Origin: Candidatus Rifleibacteriota bacterium
GTDB taxonomy: Bacteria; Muiribacteriota; Ozemobacteria; Ozemobacterales; Ozemobacteraceae
DNA length: 12,202 nt
Assembly (NCBI GenBank): GCA_028691595.1
Contig: JAQUZA010000050.1
Coordinates: 1 to 12,202, forward strand
Direction of reading: 5' to 3'
Part shown: positions 1 to 5,862 of the stretch, piece after piece
How positions within the stretch are numbered: position 1 is the stretch's first letter
Layout: every line of letters begins with the position of its first letter
The notes under the pieces: model-generated
Database searches by the model: none
Told to the model about the DNA's origin: nothing
Seen by the model: the letters and a program-made list of their open reading frames with translations, nothing else
Translations under genes and position numbers: made by a program

Positions 1-1115
1 TCGGGCGAAAACTCGAGCATAAACGTCAAAGCCAGACGTTCGCTGCCCTCTGAAAGGCTGAGAAAGTTTTCTGAGATTTCTGGTGGCAGCATGTGAATGC
101 GCTGATCAGGCATATAGACAGAGCTGGCTCTACTGGAGGCTTCACGGTCAAGCGGAGACCCGGGCAATATTAACTCGGCCGGGTCGGCAATATGAACCCA
201 GAGAGTACTGCTGCCATCAGAGTGCTGTGCAAAAGAAAATGCGTCATCTCGGTCTTGAGAACCGGGGGTATCGATGGCCCAGGTGCGCAGGCCGCAGAGA
301 TCAACGCGCGGCAGCGCTCTGATCTCGGTTTTGCGCAGAGTTTCGGCCTCGGCCAGAAGCTCAGGTGCAAATTCGACCGGCAGCCGAAACCTTATTATGG
401 CAAGATTTTCGTCGGGGCTGAGGATGTCTGAGGCAACGAGAGCTTGAAACAATTTGCGCGGGTTGCTCAGGCCGGCTTTATCAAGAGCCGAAGCGAGACG
501 ACGCGGAATTTTTGCCTCTTCGCCGCAGGCAACCAGGTTTTTAAGATCTGAAATATGATCTTTGAGAACGTCAGGAAGGCCCTTAAAGCCGCCAAGCTGT
601 TTTAAAGCCTCTATCAAATGAGCTTCTTCGCGTTCGGCGAGTTCCTTTTTTGCATGCAGTTCAAGAGCCTGCTTCAGCTCATCAGCTGTTGCCGGTTGCC
701 AGGTTTCGTTGCGATTTTTAAAATACAGACGGTCTTCGCTGAGACAACGCAGCAGTGCGGCTGCAGAATCTTCATCGTCAGGAGAAAATAAAAAACCAGA
801 AAGTTCAAAAAAACTGTATGGGCGCTGCTCTTCGACCAGCAGGCTGTGCAATTCGGCCAGATCTATGCTTTGGGCAATTTCGCTGCGACGGCTGTTTGTC
901 TTAATCAGGTTCTGTCGGCAGGTTTCACGATCACTGACGCTCGTAACAGCGCGGGAAGTGGAGTGCAGAATTCTTTTTTCGGGGACTGTCGTTTCTTTAC
1001 CGTTCAGCAGATAGAGTCTGACACTGCCACTGGCCGCGCTCAAAACCACTCCTGTTTCCGGCTGGGTTCCTTTAGCTGAATATTCTACGATACAACCGGT
1101 CGAAAGGTTCATCAT
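1..1115 (-). CDS. RNB-domain exoribonuclease (RNase II/R family), C-terminal part beyond window
   Basis: The minus-strand frame is open from the ATG at 1115 to the window edge, giving 371 codons and no stop. Residues 280-371 match the RNB catalytic core: AIDTPGSQDRDDAF carries the metal-binding aspartates D282, D288, D290 and D291, followed by LWVHIAD, then SPLDREASSRASSVYMPD and LPPEISENFLSLSEGSERLA. The family degrades RNA 3'-to-5' processively in the cytoplasm. The first ~45 residues (GCIVEYSAKG...GVVL) look like the small SH3-like beta-domain of cyanobacterial and chloroplast RNase II/R (Zam type) rather than the cold-shock domains of E. coli RNase R; this is judged by eye. Residues 125-280 are mainly helical. 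AGGAG lies 3 bases before the first ATG and 6 before an adjacent second ATG (1112), so either may be used. It sits 18 bases downstream of the 362-residue gene, so the two are probably one operon. The rest of RNB and any S1 domain lie outside the window. Confidence 0.9.
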   Translation of the reverse strand, partial: MMNLSTGCIVEYSAKGTQPETGVVLSAASGSVRLYLLNGKETTVPEKRILHSTSRAVTSVSDRETCRQNLIKTNSRRSEIAQSIDLAELHSLLVEEQRPYSFFELSGFLFSPDDEDSAAALLRCLSEDRLYFKNRNETWQPATADELKQALELHAKKELAEREEAHLIEALKQLGGFKGLPDVLKDHISDLKNLVACGEEAKIPRRLASALDKAGLSNPRKLFQALVASDILSPDENLAIIRFRLPVEFAPELLAEAETLRKTEIRALPRVDLCGLRTWAIDTPGSQDRDDAFSFAQHSDGSSTLWVHIADPAELILPGSPLDREASSRASSVYMPDQRIHMLPPEISENFLSLSEGSERLALTFMLEFSP

Positions 1116-1133
1116 TTTCTCCTGATTTGCTGA

Positions 1134-2222
1134 TCAGCTGTATTTTAACACCTTCTGTTCAATTTGTTTGCAGTTTTTGCCTTTTTGACGGTGCAGGTCG
1201 CCAAACCAGGCACTCAATTCTTCAGCTATCTTGAGATAGTCAGGGTCTTCAATAACCGCCTGAGGATCTGAGACGGGGTAGTCATGGCCCCAATCCGTTG
1301 TTGACTGTGCAACCTCGAGACAATCGCGAGGCCCCCCGATAAGCTGAAGCAGAGTATCGGGTGCGTCACCCCAGGGAGCAGCATCTTCAGCGGCGACCAT
1401 AGTAGCAGACTGCCCGGCAAAAGCAGCGCGCAAATCAGCGAACACCCGCAAGGCCGCAGCAAGATCACTTTGTGATTGTGATTGACGGCGGTCAATGCGT
1501 TCTCGCCACGAATCAAGCTCGATCAGATCTGCCTCAGAGTCGGCCTTAACTTCAGCCGGGCAGATGCTGATTATTCTCCAGGCGAGATGGCTGCGTTCAC
1601 CTGAGCTCCATTCAGTTATTTCACGCCAGTCACCATGTTGAAGACTTCTGAACTGAACCCTGAGGTTCTGGTTAAAGCTGGCCATGCGCTTTTTGTCGGC
1701 TTCAAGCCGCCTGGCGACATCATAACCATCTCTTTCGGCGAGTAGACGGCTTGCCCATGGAACTTCAGGAAAAACGTGCACAAAAAGAAAAGCCAGTTGT
1801 GCCGCTGCCTCGTCGTGGTAGCCAGCCAGAAAGCACCTGACCGTTCTATAAATTTCGTCGGCAAACTCTAGCCGTGCTGCAGTAAAGTCTGACCGACCTG
1901 TTTCGGGCAGGGAATCGGTCAGGCCAAAAGCGGTTTCACGTCTTAGAGGCGGTCGGGTCAACCTTTTCAGTCTCTGATGGACGAAGGCAAGAATCGATCT
2001 CGGGTGTAAAACTCTTGAACTGTTGAAATCTTCAAGCAGAATCAGCAGCATTTCGCTGGCAAGTTCACGAATCTTGTCTGAACGCGTCAGATTCGCATCA
2101 CGCCAGCGACTGGCAATATTACAAAGATAGTTCTGGCAACTCATGATCAGGGCATAAGCAGAGCCCGGCCCAGGGTCATTCAAAAAAACTGCCAATCCTG
2201 CTTCGATATGATTGTTTTGCAT
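1134..2222 (-). CDS. Uncharacterised 362-residue, mostly helical protein co-transcribed with the RNB nuclease
   Basis: I do not recognise this protein. It has no signal peptide or membrane segment and is rich in charged residues, so it should be cytoplasmic. Residues 24-90 and 115-195 look like helical bundles (for example KIRELASEMLLILLEDF, then RSILAFVHQRLKRLTR), with a basic stretch at 170-192. In outline this recalls the two helical regions of a very divergent sigma-70-type protein, but no diagnostic motif is present and I do not claim it. The C-terminal third (220-362) is acidic, then ends in a lysine-rich tail. GAGAGG at 2231-2236 lies 8 bases before the ATG and supports the start. Its stop is 18 bases before the RNB nuclease start, and that gap holds the nuclease's AGGAG, so the two are probably translated from one message. 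It is divergent from the gene at 2391. Confidence 0.75.
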   Translation of the reverse strand: MQNNHIEAGLAVFLNDPGPGSAYALIMSCQNYLCNIASRWRDANLTRSDKIRELASEMLLILLEDFNSSRVLHPRSILAFVHQRLKRLTRPPLRRETAFGLTDSLPETGRSDFTAARLEFADEIYRTVRCFLAGYHDEAAAQLAFLFVHVFPEVPWASRLLAERDGYDVARRLEADKKRMASFNQNLRVQFRSLQHGDWREITEWSSGERSHLAWRIISICPAEVKADSEADLIELDSWRERIDRRQSQSQSDLAAALRVFADLRAAFAGQSATMVAAEDAAPWGDAPDTLLQLIGGPRDCLEVAQSTTDWGHDYPVSDPQAVIEDPDYLKIAEELSAWFGDLHRQKGKNCKQIEQKVLKYS

Positions 2223-2390
2223 GCTGTAAGCCTCTCAAACATCAGCATAACAAAATCAGGGGGTGGCTGCCACAATTTTTGCAGACAAAGCCGGGATGAT
2301 CGGGCAGAAAAAATTTTTCAACTATTTTTTCCCTTTTCTTTTTTTCATTTGATTTATCAGTGGAGCTAAAAAAATTGGGAGGCCGGAAAT
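2223..2390. promoter_or_regulatory. Divergent intergenic region with A/T tracts and a small dyad
   Basis: This 168-base gap separates two divergent genes and must hold promoters for both, but I could not place convincing -35/-10 pairs. Visible structure: a dyad GTGGC-T-GCCAC at 2263-2273, an A6T5 tract at 2308-2318, and a long T-rich stretch at about 2324-2350, which suggests intrinsic curvature. GGGAGG at 2378-2383 is the ribosome binding site of the plus-strand gene, and GAGAGG (minus strand, 2231-2236) that of the minus-strand gene. Confidence 0.4.
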
Positions 2391-2864
2391 ATGATGTGCT
2401 GCAACGAATGTCCTTTCAACCCGATCAGTGGAAACGCTGTGGAAAGATGCCGCAGACCTTTCTGCTCTCATTCCAGTCAGAGATGCGATACCGGGTATTG
2501 TGCCCGCAACCTTGGCAATCGGTGTTTTCTCGATTTTTATGTTATCAACCACCTGTATCAGGGCGACGAACTCGCGCAAAAACTTGTTTTTTTCTCGTTA
2601 AAATCAGCACTGCTCGGTCGCGACCGGGCTTTGATTCTATCAATTTTTCATGCTGCTGGCGAAGCTTTGCGGTTGCAGCTCTGGCGGTGGCTCGAGGCTT
2701 ATGAACCACGCAGCCTGTGGCTTCTCAACCCGATATTTTCTGCCATGGGTCTGACACCACTCGACAGTTTTGCCGGCATTGGCAGTCGCCGCGCCAGATA
2801 TCTCGATGCAATTATTGCGAACCCTTACAGCGGCAGCCTATATCAGCAGGCCAGTCGCAACTAG
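2391..2864 (+). CDS. Small cysteine-rich protein, paralogue 1 (unknown function)
   Basis: A 157-residue protein I do not recognise. It has eight cysteines in its first 45 residues (C3, C4, C7, C20, C25, C32, C37, C45), including C-x2-C (4-7) and CDTGYC (32-37), which suggests a zinc or iron-sulphur binding module. The rest is helical and hydrophobic in patches, with no signal peptide or clear membrane helix. It aligns without gaps to the protein at 3016-3504 over about 53 residues: shared G, L, SxF, AG, R, LW, P, L, F and LxPL positions, roughly 15 identities by eye. The cysteine pairs and the CxxCxxNxxSG pattern also correspond, so the two look like diverged tandem duplicates. GGGAGG lies 7 bases upstream of the ATG. 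A palindromic repeat follows downstream. Confidence 0.7.
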   Translation: MMCCNECPFNPISGNAVERCRRPFCSHSSQRCDTGYCARNLGNRCFLDFYVINHLYQGDELAQKLVFFSLKSALLGRDRALILSIFHAAGEALRLQLWRWLEAYEPRSLWLLNPIFSAMGLTPLDSFAGIGSRRARYLDAIIANPYSGSLYQQASRN

Positions 2865-2893
2865 TCCTCTGTCACACAAGAATTACAGGAGTC

Positions 2894-2964
2894 TTCGTCA
2901 TTCCCGCGCAGGCGGGAATCTAGCATGTAGCGGCTTAGATTCCCGCTTTCGCGGGAATGACGAA
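2894..2964. repeat. Nested palindromic REP/dRS3-like intergenic repeat
   Basis: Two 27-base arms, 2896-2922 and 2936-2962, are inverted repeats of each other with 25 of 27 positions matching; pairing extends two more bases outward (TT at 2894-2895, AA at 2963-2964), with a 13-base spacer. Each arm is itself a hairpin: ATTCCCGC-GCAG-GCGGGAAT at 2900-2919 and ATTCCCGC-TTTC-GCGGGAAT at 2939-2958. These fit the ATTCCC-N8-GGGAAT pattern known for Neisseria dRS3 and resemble the GTCATTCCCGC...GCGGGAAT repeats dispersed in many bacterial genomes. No T-run follows on the plus strand, so it is not a standard terminator. It lies between two paralogous genes. No transposase (RAYT/TnpA-REP) gene is in the window. 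Confidence 0.9.
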
Positions 2965-3015
2965 ATTACTACATATTCAAGTTTAACAGACCACTAGCAT
3001 AAAAGGAGAAAATGC

Positions 3016-3504
3016 ATGGATTGTCAGAAATGTGCTTTAAACATTGATTCAGGCAGTTTCAGGGGGCAGTTGTTCAGGGCTGTGCCCCTTGAAATGCGGC
3101 AGATTTTTATCTGCAACAACGGCATTTGTCTCGACAGCAGCCGGCGCACGCTCAATGACATGCGAAGTCTCTGCCCACGAGACCTGTGGGTTCTCACATT
3201 CATTGGCAGCAAAGAGAGGTTTGCCACCGAGCAGGCCGCCAATACCCTCGATAACCTGGTAGCCGGCGGTCACGCTGAATTGCTCTGCAGTCTTTTTGAA
3301 AGTGCCGGTTACGAAACCAGGCGCACGCTCTGGCTGCGCATGACCCGCTGCTACCCTGAGCGTTTATACATGTTCGATTCGCTTTTTGAACGCGAATGTC
3401 TTGCGCCCCTTGTCAATGGCGGCCTGCCCGTCGACCTGCATATTTACCAGCAGCAGATGCTTTTTGGCAGCTGTGCTTCTCAACCCGGCTGTGATGATTT
3501 ATAA
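3016..3504 (+). CDS. Small cysteine-containing protein, paralogue 2 (unknown function)
   Basis: A 162-residue protein I do not recognise. The N-terminus has C3-x2-C6 and CNNGIC (C33-C38), so a four-cysteine C-x2-C-x26-C-x4-C arrangement that could bind a metal. The body is helical; from about residue 80 it has an LVAGGHAELLCSLFESAGYE segment followed by TLWLRMTRCYPERLYMFDSLF, which lines up with the corresponding part of the protein at 2391-2864. There is no signal peptide. AGGAG (3004-3008) lies 7 bases before the ATG; an ATG at 3012 is in another frame. Its stop is only six bases before the SLOG-family gene at 3511, so those two are likely co-transcribed and perhaps functionally linked. Confidence 0.75.
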   Translation: MDCQKCALNIDSGSFRGQLFRAVPLEMRQIFICNNGICLDSSRRTLNDMRSLCPRDLWVLTFIGSKERFATEQAANTLDNLVAGGHAELLCSLFESAGYETRRTLWLRMTRCYPERLYMFDSLFERECLAPLVNGGLPVDLHIYQQQMLFGSCASQPGCDDL

Positions 3505-3510
3505 TCGGGC

Positions 3511-4137
3511 ATGCAGAAATTTGCTTTACGCATGCTGATATCCGGAGGGCAGACCGGCGTTGACCGCGCCGCTCTTGACTTTGCCATGCAGAGCGGCATT
3601 CCTTGCCATGGCTGGTGTCCGGCCGGGCGGCGGGCAGAAGACGGAGCAATTCCCGACTTTTACAGGCTTCTGGAAACAGATTCAGCCCTTTATCAGCAAC
3701 GAACGCGCTTAAACGTCAGAGATTCAGATGCGACACTTATCTTCACCGATGGTTGTCCGTCTCGGGGTACAGCTTTAACTGTTGAATGCTGCAGAAGAAT
3801 GAAAAAACCGTTTCTGCTGATCGATGTTGCTGATGAACTGCAAAAGAACAGACTCAATGATCTTTCTGAAACCACACAATCAGGCGAAGAATGGCTTTCT
3901 GAAAAACCACCTGTATCTGAAACAGCATTTTCCGCTGCCGGGAAAATAAAGACCTGGCTGCAGCGGACCAAACCTGCGGTCTTGAACCTGGCCGGCCCCA
4001 GGGCAAGCGAATGCCCGACAATCGCTGATCTTGTGGTAATTTTGCTTAGGCAGACTCTCTGCCCATCAACGACCCCAGCGCCAGAATGGCCGCCACGCCG
4101 GCCCTTCACTCCTGATCTGATTCAGAATGATATATAA
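3511..4137 (+). CDS. Putative molybdenum carrier / circularly permuted YpsA (SLOG superfamily) protein
   Basis: A 208-residue protein with the hallmarks of the cpYpsA/'MoCo carrier' family: SGGQTGVDRAALD at 11-23 (glycine-rich phosphate-binding loop), GWCPAGRRAEDG at 34-45, a central LNVRDSDATLIF segment at 67-78, SRGTALTVE at 84-92, and a C-terminal VLNLAGPRASE at 157-167. The fold is Rossmann-like and predicted to bind a nucleotide-type ligand; the molybdenum-cofactor name comes from structural similarity, and the cellular role is not established. It is longer than the ~150-residue core I expect because of an insert at about 105-140 and a proline-rich tail. The start has no clear Shine-Dalgarno sequence; it follows the previous stop by six bases, so translational coupling is likely. 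An alternative in-frame ATG is at 3532. Hairpin 4141-4176 follows at once. Confidence 0.85.
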   Translation: MQKFALRMLISGGQTGVDRAALDFAMQSGIPCHGWCPAGRRAEDGAIPDFYRLLETDSALYQQRTRLNVRDSDATLIFTDGCPSRGTALTVECCRRMKKPFLLIDVADELQKNRLNDLSETTQSGEEWLSEKPPVSETAFSAAGKIKTWLQRTKPAVLNLAGPRASECPTIADLVVILLRQTLCPSTTPAPEWPPRRPFTPDLIQNDI

Positions 4138-4176
4138 AAACAACCGGTGACCCCGTTTAATCAGAGTCACCGGTTG
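4136..4176 (-). terminator. Rho-independent terminator of the LysM/beta-barrel gene, between convergent genes
   Basis: A perfect 11-base stem, CAACCGGTGAC (4141-4151) paired with GTCACCGGTTG (4166-4176), has a 14-base loop. Read on the minus strand it is followed directly by TTTTT (complement of 4136-4140), the classic form. On the plus strand no U-run follows, so termination of the 3511 gene here would be weaker. The T-run side overlaps the stop codon of that plus-strand gene. Confidence 0.8.
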
Positions 4177-4205
4177 ATAAAGATTTCTTCAGCTGGTTTT
4201 ACAGC

Positions 4206-5510
4206 TCAGTAATGATATTGCAGCATTCCCTGCAGGCGATAATCATAACCGAAGAACATATCGTTGCTCAGAGCAATCGGGGCGGCTACAGTCAGCGACA
4301 TTCCCTGCTTCACGTGGTAGCGCATGCCCAGAGTCAGATCAGTACTTCTGCCATTGTTGATCCGGTTATAGAAGTTCACTTCACCCATGAAGGTGAATGA
4401 TTCGTTGGCGCTGTAATCGAAACCGGCATTAACGAACACGCCCTCGTGGTTGGTGTTGCCGTCACCAGCCTGATAACCACCGTTCAGGTGGATATTGCCA
4501 CCCTCCTTGCGTTTGCTCGAAAGGCCGGCGAATACTTCCCAGGCATTGTTGGTGTCAGTATTGCCGATATCGATGTCACTGGTCGGAAAAATTGCACCAA
4601 GGCCAAGGCACGATGCCATTTCATCATTCTGAGAACTGAACTTCAGGCGCAGCGCTGCATCGCCCATACCAGAATCTGAGCCATCTCTGAAATTGTAGGT
4701 AATCGGGGCAAAGACATCGTATGACTCAAATGGCAGTTTGAACGCGACTTCAAAATTCTCACCGGCATAGGTCATGAGCATCGGGAATTCCCAGTAATCA
4801 GCATCTTCACCGCTGCGCAGTCGACTGCCATCACGACGGGTGATCTTGTTCCAGACCACGCCAAATGCCGTTGAAAACATGTTTTCTCCGAGCGGATAGG
4901 CAGCAAAAGTGTTTACCAGCCCGGTTAAGCCATTAAAAGTCACATGATGATCAGTTTCTTTGCTGCGGGTCGGCTGGTCGCCGGGCAGAATAATCTGTGG
5001 CAGTCCTGAATCTGAATAGAGTACGGCATCGTTGGCGCTGGTAACCGGCGGTAGCGGCAGGTCGGTCGTAGCTCCCGGATTAGGCGCAACAGACGGAGAT
5101 GAAACATAGTGGCTGCGTTGCCTGTATGTCACACCCTGACCTCTTTCGTAATTGGTTGTCGGAATTTCAAGCGTCTGACCGACCTTTATTTTGGCAGCAT
5201 TGCTGATGCCGTTGGCACGGGCAATTTCTTTCCACTTTGTGGTTGTACCAAAAAATTTCTTTGCAATTGATCCGAGGGTATCGCCCTTTCTAACAGTGTA
5301 GGTCTGATAGCCGGTTGAGATTGAATCTTCTTCGACCCAACTGCTATCAGCGCTAACTGAAGGCGTAGCCTCGATGTAAAATTCGTTTTCGGGCGGAGCC
5401 ATCGAGTAACCTTCGGGTGTCTGGTAATCATTGTATTGGCCAAAGGCCGTTGATGCCACAGCTAGAAGCAGGAAACCAGTCAGAAGATATGAATGATGCC
5501 TTTTATTCAT
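4206..5510 (-). CDS. Secreted LysM-domain protein with predicted C-terminal outer-membrane beta-barrel
   Basis: A 434-residue protein. Residues 1-24 form a signal peptide (KRHH, hydrophobic core LLTGFLLLAVAS, likely cut after AFG). A LysM domain spans about 70-117 (YTVRKGDTLGSIAKKFFG...WKEIARANGI...KIKVGQTLEIP), the module that binds N-acetylglucosamine polymers such as peptidoglycan. A proline/serine-rich linker covers about 120-180. From about 190 to the end the protein shows alternating, aromatic- and glycine-rich strands (FGVVWNKI, YWEFPMLMTY, FEVAFKLPF, ALRLKFSS, MSLTVAAPIA) and ends in LQGMLQYHY. A terminal aromatic residue is typical of BAM-inserted barrels. I infer an outer-membrane barrel anchored to the cell wall; a substrate cannot be told. 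AAAGGAA lies about 10 bases before the ATG. It is a single-gene unit ending at the 4141-4176 terminator. Confidence 0.85.
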   Translation of the reverse strand: MNKRHHSYLLTGFLLLAVASTAFGQYNDYQTPEGYSMAPPENEFYIEATPSVSADSSWVEEDSISTGYQTYTVRKGDTLGSIAKKFFGTTTKWKEIARANGISNAAKIKVGQTLEIPTTNYERGQGVTYRQRSHYVSSPSVAPNPGATTDLPLPPVTSANDAVLYSDSGLPQIILPGDQPTRSKETDHHVTFNGLTGLVNTFAAYPLGENMFSTAFGVVWNKITRRDGSRLRSGEDADYWEFPMLMTYAGENFEVAFKLPFESYDVFAPITYNFRDGSDSGMGDAALRLKFSSQNDEMASCLGLGAIFPTSDIDIGNTDTNNAWEVFAGLSSKRKEGGNIHLNGGYQAGDGNTNHEGVFVNAGFDYSANESFTFMGEVNFYNRINNGRSTDLTLGMRYHVKQGMSLTVAAPIALSNDMFFGYDYRLQGMLQYHY

Positions 5511-5862
5511 GGAACTTCTGTTCCTTTCAGTTTTAAGAAACCATCAAGCGTTTCATAGAATCGGGTTGTTACACTTTCCCAAAGTCCCCTATCGGCTGAT
5601 TTTTGGGAATCTTTAATCGCCAGACAAGTTTTTTTCGATAAATTAACGCGGGTATGACTGGTGAGGTCGCGTTGATTACAATTAAGTTCATGCGATTCAC
5701 GGCTGAGATCGTTATCACGGTATAGTCGTTTACCACGTCAGGGAGCCAGTTAAAATAGAAGCTGGTTTGCCCGGAATGACAAAGCATAAGTTTGACACAG
5801 TTTTCATGCTGTGCTAAGTTCTTCGTAGTACAGCTCAACATTTCAGATCAGGAAGCCGCTTA
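5511..5862. other. 352-base divergent intergenic region
   Basis: I see no convincing gene here; a 90-codon minus-strand frame (5569-5841) has no ribosome binding site or recognisable content. It separates the divergent LysM and phoH genes and should hold both promoters. Visible structures are an 8-base inverted repeat TTCCCAAA/TTTGGGAA (5576-5583 and 5602-5609) on the LysM side and a sigma-70-like promoter on the phoH side (5792-5820). The segment at 5756-5780 weakly resembles one arm of the repeat at 2894-2964. Confidence 0.5.
5792..5820 (+). promoter_or_regulatory. Candidate sigma-70-type promoter for the phoH-pseudopilin-uvrA gene run
   Basis: A perfect -35 hexamer TTGACA at 5792-5797 is followed after 17 bases by TAAGTT at 5815-5820, a weak -10 (three of six consensus positions). 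A small dyad CACAG/CTGTG (5796-5800 and 5809-5813) overlaps the spacer and could be an operator. Distance to the phoH ATG is 42 bases. The call rests on the -35 and spacing only. Confidence 0.4.

Noticed and set aside
83..431. Short plus-strand frames over the left end
   Set aside because: They are antisense shadows of the RNB nuclease, whose catalytic motifs are clear on the minus strand.
1134..2222. Annotating the 362-residue protein as a sigma factor
   Set aside because: Only a loose helical resemblance; no conserved region 2 or region 4 motif can be identified by eye.
2263..2280. GTGGC-T-GCCAC followed by TTTTT as a terminator
   Set aside because: The stem is only five bases with a one-base loop, and it lies between divergent genes where no terminator is needed.
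2770..2997. Plus-strand open frame across the palindromic repeat
   Set aside because: It overlaps the end of the 2391 gene and encodes the translated repeat; no start signal.
5756..5780. Possible decayed arm of the 2894-2964 palindromic repeat (TAGA...CCGGAATGAC)
   Set aside because: It needs a gap and several mismatches, and no inverted partner arm is found; similarity is too weak to annotate.
5569..5841. A 90-codon minus-strand open frame in the phoH-LysM intergenic region
   Set aside because: No ribosome binding site, no recognisable motif, and it covers the candidate phoH promoter; likely chance.
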